This document shows, one piece after another, positions 1 through 8,069 of a stretch of 20,789 nt of DNA (positions are counted from its first letter, which is position 1; each line of letters starts with the position of its first letter). The stretch lies in contig CALSCQ010000547.1 of assembly GCA_943704525.1 (NCBI GenBank), positions 1 through 20,789 on the forward strand, given 5' to 3'. The notes below the pieces were generated by a model. It ran no database searches, was not told the DNA's origin, and was given only the letters and a program-made list of their open reading frames with translations. The stretch comes from Pigoraptor vietnamica (Eukaryota > Opisthokonta > Filasterea). Both the position numbers and the translations under genes were made by a program.

Positions 1-53
1 CCCCACCCCCCCAACCTTCCGCGTGTCGCGTGAGCTGAGTGCGTTCTGCGCAG
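1..53 (+). other. 3' end of an intron of the PH/RasGAP gene
   Basis: The window opens with a C-rich run and leads to a CAG acceptor at 51-53, directly before an exon that begins a PH domain in frame. I see no coding signal in these 53 bases. The upstream exons, and therefore the start codon of the PH/RasGAP gene, lie outside the window. Confidence 0.6.
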
Positions 54-3000
54 GTGTGCAAACGAAAGGGCCAGCTGTACAAACAGGGAGGCAGCGTGAA
101 GGTGGGTCGCGAGCTTGTGTGGTGGCGCGTTTTGTGCCACTGACGAGTCCGCGTGTGCCCCGCGCAGAGTTGGAAGCGGCGGTGGTTTGCAATCAAGGAC
201 GACAAGCTGATATACTTCAAGAGCTTTGAGGTATACCCTTGTCGCGCCCTGCATGCAGCGGGTGTGCGCGCACTGACACGGACGGCGATGCAGGACAAGC
301 GCCCCATCGGCATCATCGACCTCCACATGTGCTCGGGCGTCGTAGAGGCCGAGGCCGAGGCGGGCGTCGCGAACTCGTTTGCGCTGGCGAGCCCATCGCG
401 GACGTTTCTCTTTTATGCCGACTCGCGCGCAGACATGCGCGGCTGGATTGACGCTATCGCCGAGTGCCTGCCGTCGACGCCCGGCGGAAAGACGCCGACG
501 CTCTTCAGCGACGACGACGAGCTGGACGACGACGCCGCAAGCACAAAGCGCTCTTCGGCGGCCTCGGTGAGCTCGTCCGCGGCCGCGTCCGCAACCGCGC
601 CCGCTCTTGCCGCCTCGCTCAAGTCGGAGGGGGCGGCTGCGATGGCGGCGAAACTCGAGCGTGCGGCGCCTGCTGAAGCCGAGCGCCCGCCGGAGGACAC
701 GTCGGTGCTGTCGCCCGAGGCCGAAGCCAACGCGGGTGAGCTGCGTGGCAGACTGTGGAAGTGGGGCGTGTACATATCCCGTGGGGCGATGCTAGCCCTT
801 GTCACGATGTACCTTTCGTAATTGTTGCTGCAATAGTCTTGCCTGCCGTTCGCGCTCATCGACAACTCCATTCCTTCACCACAGTCGCAACGCTCTTCCG
901 AGCAAATAGCTTTGCGTCCAAAATGATGAAGTTCTATGCCAAGTTTGTCGCCTCATCGTACCTCGTGAACACGCTCGCTGGCGTCATGGCCACGGTGCTT
1001 GCCGCGGACAGCATGGAGGTCGACCCCGCCAAGCTCAAGGAGGGCCAGTCGCTCGAGGCCAACCGCGCCACACTGCTGCGCGTCTGCAACGACTTTCTCT
1101 CGGCGATTGTGGGCGCGTGCGACATGGCGCCAGCGCAACTGCGTGAAATGTGCCACCACCTGAGCGTCGAAGTGCGGAAGCGCTTTCCCTCGAGCACAAC
1201 GAAAGCTGTCGGTGCGTCTATATGCCTCTCCTGTTACGTGTGATCGATGGGAAGCCACCGTTACTGATAACTGCCAGCACGGCTGGCGACAACGCGCGCG
1301 CCTTCCCACTCACTTGTTGCGCATCCACGCAGGCGGATTTCTCTTTCTACGGCTGTTTTGCCCGGCGATCGTGCTGCCCGAATACTTTGGACTGGTTGCG
1401 GCGGCGCAGCTCCCCTCCCCGAACGCGCGCCGCGCACTTATCCTTAGCACAAAGGTGCTCCAGAACCTCGCGAACGGCGTCGAGTATGGCTCCAAGGAGG
1501 CGTACATGGTACCCTTCAACGACTTTATCCACAGCAAGCGTGCGGTCGCCGACGCATACTTTGACGCGTTCGCGGCCGCGAGTGCCGGAGCCGCCGTGGA
1601 AGCCCCGTCGGCCAACATCAGCGCCGAACAAGTGCGCGAGGCCGTGGCAGTGGTGCACACGCGGCTCGCCGTGCTCCTGCTCGAGTTGATTGAGGACAGC
1701 CGGGAGTCGACGGAGGAGGGCCTTGTGCCGCTCATTGCGCGCATCAAGGAGACAATTAAGGGCGGGGCAGACGCGCCCGTCGAGTCGCTGCTGGCTGCCC
1801 TCGCCGCGGACGGCATGCGGATCGTGGCGGACCTGTGCGAATGCACGCCGATTACGGAGGCCGACGAGCTTGCGAAGGCGCTCGTGACGCTGTTCACGCG
1901 GGAGGGGCGCGTGCTGGCGCTGCTCAAGTGGGCCATTTCGCACGAGGTCGAGCAGTCGGCGGGCGCGAAGAAGGCGCGGTCGCTGCGGAAGCGCGGGTCG
2001 CTCGCGGACATTCTCAAGGGCCCCGCCACGAACAGCATGTCCGGACAGTCGCCGACGGCGGCCGCGAGGAAGCGCGGCTACTTCTACAAGCAGGGCGGCA
2101 CGGTCAAATCGTGGCGCCGGCGGTGGTTTGTGATCAACGCGCGCTTCTGCCGCCTCGAGTACTTCAAGGACGAGAAGAGCGCGGACAGCGGGGAGAACCT
2201 GGGGTCCGTCGACCTCGCGCTGTGCTCGTCGATTGCGGAGGGCGACGCGCGCACCGGCATCCCGCACAGCATCGAGCTGGTGACGCCGCAGCGCGTCTAC
2301 GAGGTGCGGGGAGCGCCCTTGGACTCTGCATATTGTTGTGCTCTTGCTTTTTATGTGGTGCGGTCTCTTGCGCTGAGCGTGGTTTAATGTGCGCTGTCCT
2401 CGCAGTTCAAGTACGACAGCGAGGCAGAGCGTAACGAGTGGCTCGCCGCTTTTCGGGCGGTGGCAGAGAAGACACCTCGGCGCACCATACGCCGCCACAA
2501 CACGACGAGTGCGGGCGGGGGGACGACGGCTACTGCGCCGGCAGAGGCCGAGGTGATCAAGGAGGGCTACCTCGCGAAGCAGGGCGGCCTCCATCGCGCG
2601 TGGAAGCGACGCTGGTTTGTGCTCACCAAGACGGAGTTGTCGTACTACATGACGGAAGACGACGCAGATGCGCTCGGCACCATTACGCTCAAGGAGTGCT
2701 CGTCGCTGTCTGTGGCGGAGAGCCGCCTGAACGTGCTGAACAGCTTTGAGCTGGCCACGGCCGGGCGCGCGTACTTTCTCTACGCGGAGAACCAGACGGA
2801 GATGCGCGATTGGATGACGGCGATCGCGACCCTCCTGCCGAAGGATGGGCGGGCGGACGAGCGCGACGGCCTCGTGAATCTGCGCTCGGAGAACCCCGTG
2901 CTGATGCAGGGGTGGCTGCGCAAGCAGGGCGGCCTGCACAAGGCGTGGCAGGACCGCTGGTTCGTGCTCAAGGGCGAGTACCTCTACTACTTCAAGAGCC

Positions 3001-4315
3001 CCGAGATACACGAGATGCAGGGCGCCATCCGTCTCGAGAACTGCTCGGTCGCGGAGGTTGCTCAGGCGGACGTCGGCCTCTGCTTTGCCATCAACACGCG
3101 ACGGCGGGTGTATTTCATGGGAGCGCGCAACAGGTGCGTTGTTTTCTCTTAGTTTGCACTGCCACTGGGACTGCCCCATTGTGCGTTGGGTAGGGCTTTG
3201 GGGCGGCGGCTGACTTCCATACGTGCGCTCAGGTACGACATGGATGCGTGGATCACGGCGATAGAGTCGCAGATGGTGTTCAACGGGGACGTCCCCACGC
3301 CAGAGGACCTCGCCGTGAGCGGCAACCGGTTCGGCAACGTCATGAACGCGCTGCGCCGACAGCCCAAGATGGTCGCGCCGGACGTGACGGAGGGCAGCGC
3401 CATCCGCGGCTACCTCATGAAGCGGTCGGGGTCGTCGCTGAGCTGGAAGTGCCGGTGGTTTGTGCTCAAGGACTCGTCGCTCTACTACTTCAAGCACTCG
3501 AAGGTGCGTCGCATGCTGCGCTCGTTTTGCAGGAAGGCGTGGCCGCTCACTTGCTGTTTTGGTCTGTGCAGGACACGACACTGCTTGGCACGCTGGCGGT
3601 GGACGAGGCCGAGCTGGAGGGCATGGAGGACGCCGAGTACGGCAACAAGGACATCTTCTACGAGAAGGTGCGGGGGATTGCGTCATCGCGTGTGCGCACA
3701 TGTGGTCCCTGCATCATTGTCCATTGCCTCCCCTTTGGCCTCTAACCCCGCGCGCCCCTCATCGTCGCAGGTCATGTATCTCATGGCATCGGACAAGTTC
3801 TACGCGGCCGATTTCCCGCCGTTTCTCGCGTTCAAGTCGGCCATTATCAACAAGTGCGGCTTTGCCATACACACCCGGAGGAAGGTCTACTACCTCGTCG
3901 CCCCCACGCGCGAAATGGCGGAGAACTGGATGCAGGCCGTGAACGTGGGTGGCCACTGTGTCGTGTTTTGCTCCGTCGTCGTGCTTCCCTGTGTCTGAAC
4001 CACATGTGCTGCCATTGTTTTTGCTGCAGGACGCGATCGAGAATGCCCAGCTGAACAGCGGAAGGGTGCGTGTCTGCAGTTGGCCTTGCGCGTCAGTCGC
4101 ACGTGCTTTTCTTTGGCTCAGCATGCGTTACTTTGTCCATCACGACCTAATTTAATTCCTTTGGCGTGCAGCACATGCGACGACCGTCGGACCAGGACGG
4201 CTCCATTGCGGACGCGTCGGACGTCGCCTCGATCGCGAGCAGCCAGGCCGCCATCGTGGACGTTCTAGACATGTACACGACGACCCCGCGGCCCGTGTCT
4301 CCGCGCCCGCGCTGA
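54..4315 (+). CDS. RasGAP protein with five PH domains (5' partial)
   Basis: Predicted GTPase-activating protein for Ras-type GTPases, recruited to membranes by PH domains. Exons: 54-101, 168-230, 294-735, 837-1211 (or 885-1211), 1333-2303, 2406-3133, 3233-3503, 3572-3667, 3771-3944, 4030-4065, 4172-4315. They give about 1115 residues ending in TGA. Order in the fragment: PH1 (about 4-97), an acidic then Ala/Ser-rich linker, RasGAP core (about 203-420), then PH2 (556-653), PH3 (683-779), PH4 (800-891), PH5 (931-1056) and a Ser/Pro-rich tail. The GAP core has TLFRANS, with the arginine finger at about 206, and FLFLRLFCPAIVLP, with the stabilising Arg at about 316. Both closely resemble neurofibromin. 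The PH domains share KQGG..W.RRWF.., a phosphoinositide-binding type signature. PH5 carries an insertion of about 45 residues encoded by exons 3572-3667 and 3771-3944. Helices normally in front of TLFR are found after the core (about 470-521). The 5' end is outside the window. Its Ras partner is unknown. Confidence 0.87.
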
Positions 4316-4349
4316 GCAGGCTGCTTTAAACTGAGCAGGGTGCTTTAAA
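4312..4349 (+). repeat. 19-base tandem duplication spanning the stop codon
   Basis: Two adjacent 19-base units (4312-4330 and 4331-4349) differ at one base. Both end in CTTTAAA. The first unit contains the TGA stop of the PH/RasGAP gene, and the second lies wholly in the 3' untranslated region. Confidence 0.85.
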
Positions 4350-4633
4350 CTGCGCTTGCGTCGCGCGTCGCCGCGTTTGTCGTTGCGTGCGCTCGATTTG
4401 GTGCAATCAAATTCAATGATCCGTTTCCCGCCATTTGGCGCTGGACTGTCAGGGGTAACAGAGACAAACTGAGTGACCACCGCGAACGCCTTTCAGACGC
4501 CATTTTGTGCGGCGACGAGTGAGATTGCCATTGTCTTCTCTCCCGAGTCGTCCGCCGCCCTTGCCGTGCGACTCCCTGCGTCGACATGAGGCAACATCAA
4601 GTGCGATTGCCGCTTTAATAGCGTCCCACGAGC
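4316..4633. other. Intergenic region between PH/RasGAP and RAD51B
   Basis: These 318 bases hold the 3' end of the upstream gene (with the 19-base duplication) and the promoter of RAD51B on the same strand. Two abutting E2F-like motifs lie at 4424-4441. No convincing TATA box, AATAAA signal or small gene was seen. Confidence 0.6.
4424..4441 (+). promoter_or_regulatory. Pair of E2F-like sites upstream of RAD51B
   Basis: TTTCCCGC (4424-4431) and TTTGGCGC (4434-4441) each match the E2F/DP consensus TTTSSCGC. They lie two bases apart, about 190 bases before the RAD51B start codon. E2F sites drive S-phase expression of replication and repair genes in many eukaryotes. That they regulate this gene is inferred. 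Confidence 0.5.
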
Positions 4634-6816
4634 ATGGCGTACGCGCGCAAGCTGCAGCGACTGGGCATCGCCGATGCCACGTTGAGGCGTCTAGCTGCGC
4701 ACAAGATACACACGTGCAAGGTGTGACAGCCTCCGGTTCGAGGGCGTAGATGGAGGACTGCGCAGTGACACTTGGCGTGAATGGAGGTCTGCGGGATGAC
4801 ACACTGCTTTCGTGCCGCAGGACTTTCTCGCCGTGCCGTCGTTTGACCTGTTCCATGCACTTGAGCTCACGCGAGCCGACTTTGACGCACTCTACCGCCT
4901 TGTGTGTCACGCGGTGCTCCCGCCACTCACGACGGTGCGCAGTTTCGTTCCATGCATTGTCTACGTAGAGTGCATTAGGCCCGTACGTCTGACTGCAACA
5001 CTGCAGGCAAGCGACCACTGGAACGGCCAAAGCGTGCGATTCCTGGCGACCTCTCTGTCTCTCTTGGACGTCTGTCTCCACGGTGGCATCCCTGCGGGCA
5101 CGGTCACAGAGGTATGGCTGCGGTGTGTGTGTTTAGAGTGGCGCCCGCCGTAGCGCTCACGGTGACGTGTGGGTGCAGATTGTGGGGCCCTCGGGTTGCG
5201 GCAAGACGCAGCTCTCGCATTTGCTGGCCGTGCGCGCCACGCTGGCCCCCCTGCACGGCGGACTCGGCGGCGCCGTTGCGTTTGTCGATACGGAGTCGAC
5301 ATTCAGTCCCAAACGGTGTGTGCGCGCGCTTGTCTGTGGAGGCGCACACGATGGGCCGTGCCCAGGCGTATGGACACCCCTGTCTAATGGGCACGACGCA
5401 GGCTATGTGAGATTGCGCGCACGCGGTACCCCAGCGTGTTCGCCGACGACGCGTCGCTCGTTCCGCTTCTGAGTGCCATCCACGTCTGCAGCGCCTCGAC
5501 TTGCGCTGAGCTCATGACTCGGTGCGCTTGTGTACGATGCAGCCGTGGAGGAATCTTCGTTGCTCTACTCGTGCTTACGGACCCCACCCACCCTCACATG
5601 CGCACATGCCACCCACCCTCACATGCGCACGCGCACACTCTGCAAATCACATGCGCACACTCTGCAAATCACATGCGCACACGCACACACTCTGCAAATC
5701 ACATGCGCACACGCACACACTCTGCACATCACATGCGCACACGCACACACTCTGCACATCACATGCGCACACACTCTGCACATCACATGCGCACACACTC
5801 TGCACATCACATGCGCACACACTCTGCACATCACATGCGCACACACTCTGCACAGGTTGCAAGACCTCGAGACCCTCGTGATTCGCGAGGGCGTGCGTCT
5901 CATCGTCCTGGATTCGGTGGCAGCGCTCGTGCGGAGAGAGTTTGGGGCGTCGTCCGCCGCTGCACAGCGAACGGAAATGCTCTCGCGCCAGGCCGCCACT
6001 CTCAAGTGGGCACGCGGTGTTGTTTGTGTGCATCCGCGTTGATGGCTGCGTACGGCACATCGCTGACACACCAGCCCCGCAGGTACCTTGCCGAGTCCTT
6101 TTGTATTCCGGTGGGTGTGCAGCTGTAGTACAGCCAGATCACACAGCGCTCACACGCGGATGCGCAGGTGGTCGTCACAAACCAAATCACAACGCGCTTC
6201 GTCGAGAGAGGTGAGACAGAGAGAGTTGTCGGATCAGCTTAAATCGACTCCGCTGAGACAGAAACAAGGAGGGGGGGGGGGGGCTCTGGCTCTGTGCCCA
6301 CATATACGCCGATCTTCCAATTTGATCGATGACCTCGCTGCAACCCAGAGATGGACGTTGCTGACGACGCGCCGGACGGCGAATCCCCGCGCGAAACCGT
6401 GCTTGCGACCGAGGGCGAAGCGACGGCGGCGCTCGGAAATACGTGGGCGCACAGCGTCAACACGCGGCTCGCCGTCGACTACATTGACGCACGCACGCGC
6501 CGGTTGCGCGTCGCCAAATCACCCGTCGCTCGACCGGACGCCTTCGCGTATGTCATTGACGCCTCGGGACCGGTGCTCGTGGGCCGCGCAGACGCCGCGG
6601 ACAGCACAGGCGCACCTGTGGCCGCCGCGTGCGCACTCGGCGTTCGCTCGGATGTGGTGCATGGTGGGCGGAAGTGTTGGTCGATGTGTGCGTCGAGCGT
6701 TACTCGCCTGACACGTGCCAATGGCTGCAGACCACAACGCCGCGGACGCCCAGCACACTCTCGCGCTCCCTTTCGCCGCCGCCGAGGTCCAGCGGACGAG
6801 CCGGTTCCCGCCATAG
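4634..6816 (+). CDS. RAD51B: DNA repair protein RAD51B (RAD51 paralogue)
   Basis: RecA/RAD51-family ATPase. In known systems RAD51B pairs with RAD51C in the BCDX2 complex, which helps load RAD51 in homologous recombination. Exons: 4634-4720, 4821-4934, 5007-5111, 5179-5315, 5402-5521, 5856-6005, 6083-6110, 6168-6210, 6349-6663, 6731-6816, giving 394 residues. Visible features: an N-terminal helix-hairpin-helix-like region (KLQRLGIADATLRRLAAHKI), Walker A GPSGCGKTQ (about 105-113), VDTESTFSPKR, Walker B LIVLDS (about 203-208), PVVVTNQITT, and the RAD51B-typical ALGNTWAHSVNTRL followed by AKSP. The start is the first ATG of this frame and aligns with the family's N-terminus. Intron 5 (5522-5855) is swollen by a minisatellite. 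Two exons are very short (28 and 43 bases). The last splice (donor 6664, acceptor 6730) is less certain. Without it the frame would run to 6899, beyond the AATAAA at 6833. The gene converges on the RNF168-like gene. Confidence 0.92.
5621..5855 (+). repeat. Minisatellite in RAD51B intron 5, ending at the splice acceptor
   Basis: Nine head-to-tail units each begin ACATGCGCAC. Their lengths are 28, 22, 30, 30, 30, 24, 24, 24 and 23 bases. Most end TGCAAATC or TGCACATC. The last ends TGCACAG and supplies the true acceptor at 5854-5855. Units contain no AG dinucleotide. Looser C/A-rich copies continue upstream to about 5581. The array makes this intron 334 bases, against 57-138 for the gene's other introns. 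Confidence 0.9.
6271..6283 (+). repeat. G13 homopolymer in a RAD51B intron
   Basis: A run of thirteen G lies in the intron 6211-6348 of RAD51B. It is probably variable in length and prone to sequencing error. It has no effect on the reading frame because it is intronic. Confidence 0.8.
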
Positions 6817-6832
6817 AGAGCGCCGCGATGGC

Positions 6833-6838
6833 AATAAA
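6833..6838 (+). terminator. Poly(A) signal AATAAA of RAD51B
   Basis: A canonical AATAAA begins 17 bases after the predicted RAD51B stop (6814-6816), inside the 110-base convergent gap before the RNF168-like stop. Its position favours the spliced C-terminus ending at 6816 over the longer open frame. It is the only canonical AATAAA I noted close behind a gene in this window. Confidence 0.6.
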
Positions 6839-6926
6839 GACGATCGCACTCATATCTGTGCAAGCCGTAACAGCGCGCTGCGAGGCAGTCGCATTCTGAT
6901 GGTTGAGTAAGCACCCCGAAGCCACG

Positions 6927-7847
6927 TCAGCCCTTCAGCCCGCGCGCAAGCTTCTCGTCCGCACTGAGTTGTGCGCGCCGTGTGCGCTCCTCCCGAACCA
7001 CCTCCGCGTCGAACTCGGCCTGCAGTCGCATCGCAAGCGCCTCGTCACTCAGCGCGCACTCTGCTCCAGAATCGACGCTGACGTTACGGTCCCCCGCGGC
7101 CACCGACGCACTCCCTTTGGCATCGCCGGGGCGCAGCCATCGCGTAATAGGCACAACGTGCGGCGTTGGCGGCGCCTGCTTTCGTCCGGCGACCGACCCG
7201 CGCGGCTGCTCGTGGGCGCGTGCAGCGGGTCGCACGTCCCCCGACGACAGCCGCCGCGCGAGCGCCTCGTCCGCCGCCAGCGACGCCTGCGAGTGTGCCT
7301 GCGACTGTCCCGTGGCAGCCTCGCGCTCCTCCTTCAGCAAGGCAGCGATGGCCTCTTCACTCGCGCGCTCTTCAGCCTCGCGCCGTGCACGCTCGGCCGC
7401 CTCTTCCGCCGCCGCCTGCTCCAGCAGCTCACGTCCGACCTCGCCATCAAGCGATGGACGCGCCGCGGGGGCCTCCACAAGACCCTTCTCCTGCAGCGCC
7501 GAGAGGTCAACCGTTTCGCCACGGAGGCGAGCGGCGACGAGGTCGGGGAACGCGCGGCGCATCTCGTCCCAGAGGGCGCTGTCCACGGGCAGTTCCTTGT
7601 GGAGGCGCGCGAAGGACAGAGCGCGCGTGCGGCACTGCGAGCAGCCATGCACGCCCGCTTCAATGGACGCGCGCAGGCACTCGCGGCAGAGCACGTGCCG
7701 GCAGGGGAGCGCGACGGGCTCGTTGAACAGCTCGAGGCACACGGCGCAGATGCAGTCGGCGGCACTCAGAGGGGCCATCCCCGCGCGCCACGCGTCCAGT
7801 GCGCCGCGGGGGGCCTGCGGGGCGGTGGCGCGGCGCTTGCGCGACAT
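6927..7847 (-). CDS. RNF168-like RING-finger E3 ubiquitin ligase
   Basis: Intronless, 306 residues. The N-terminus carries a C3HC4 RING finger: Cys34, Cys37, Cys49, His51, Cys54, Cys57, Cys69, Cys72. It is followed by a segment that fits the RNF168/RNF169 pattern (ALWDEMRRAFPD). A long charged helix (about 137-176) ends in ERASEEAIAALLKEE, closely resembling the ubiquitin-binding UMI/MIU1 part of RNF168 (ASEEYIQRLL). Three more ubiquitin-interaction-like motifs follow: ADEALARRL (about 192-200), SDEALAMRLQAEFD (about 267-280) and ADEKLARGL near the C-terminus. RNF168 ubiquitinates histone H2A at double-strand breaks, and a nuclear role here is inferred. The basic MSRKRR start could help nuclear entry. 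The gene converges with RAD51B and diverges from COQ6. The family call could be wrong in favour of another RING protein with UIM-like motifs. Confidence 0.85.
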   Translation of the reverse strand: MSRKRRATAPQAPRGALDAWRAGMAPLSAADCICAVCLELFNEPVALPCRHVLCRECLRASIEAGVHGCSQCRTRALSFARLHKELPVDSALWDEMRRAFPDLVAARLRGETVDLSALQEKGLVEAPAARPSLDGEVGRELLEQAAAEEAAERARREAEERASEEAIAALLKEEREAATGQSQAHSQASLAADEALARRLSSGDVRPAARAHEQPRGSVAGRKQAPPTPHVVPITRWLRPGDAKGSASVAAGDRNVSVDSGAECALSDEALAMRLQAEFDAEVVREERTRRAQLSADEKLARGLKG

Positions 7848-8069
7848 GGCGGGCGGAGGGTCGTCCCCTGGCAGACACGGCGTGCTGGTGCATCGCTTTG
7901 ATGAAACCCGCCAGTCTCACGTGAGATGCGTGATGTCATGCATTGTTGAAACAACGGCGCAGCCCAGAATCTAAACAAAACGAACGCCATCGGAGCCGCA
8001 GGGCTTGCACACCGCCCTCGCGTGCAGTGTCAGTGCGGCGTGTGCGTGTGTGTGCATGCCCAATGCGCT
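7848..8069. promoter_or_regulatory. Bidirectional promoter of the RNF168-like gene and COQ6
   Basis: Only 222 bases separate the two divergent start codons, so the genes must share control DNA. A perfect 12-base palindrome TCTCACGTGAGA at 7915-7926 contains the E-box CACGTG, bound in other eukaryotes by bHLH-zipper factors of the USF/MYC/TFE type. A short A-rich stretch (CTAAACAAAACG, about 7972-7983) lies nearer COQ6. No TATA box was seen. The coding ATG of COQ6 at 8070 is preceded in frame by another ATG at 8022, which would remove the typical mitochondrial start. Confidence 0.55.

Noticed and set aside
1347-3701. A 784-residue open frame on the minus strand opposite the PH/RasGAP gene
   Set aside because: It is a shadow of GC-rich coding DNA. 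It crosses plus-strand introns, is dominated by Arg/Ala/His, and shows no recognisable domain, while the plus strand encodes clear PH and RasGAP domains.
5581-5855. CRISPR-like array in RAD51B
   Set aside because: There are no unique spacers. Units are directly adjacent and of unequal length, and the whole lies in a spliceosomal intron of a eukaryotic gene.
6817-6899. RAD51B C-terminus read through to 6899 without the last splice
   Set aside because: That frame runs past the AATAAA at 6833 and has an Arg-rich shadow-like composition. The spliced form ends 17 bases before the AATAAA with balanced composition. It remains possible.
6903-7974. Two plus-strand frames of about 330 residues opposite the RNF168-like gene
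   Set aside because: Low-complexity Ser/Arg/Ala composition with no motifs. The minus strand holds a complete RING finger and ubiquitin-binding motifs.
8022-8069. Upstream in-frame ATG of COQ6 at 8022
   Set aside because: It would add a Cys/Val-rich stretch (MQCQCGVCVCVHAQCA) in front of a good mitochondrial presequence. The ATG at 8070 is the more natural start, though unproven.
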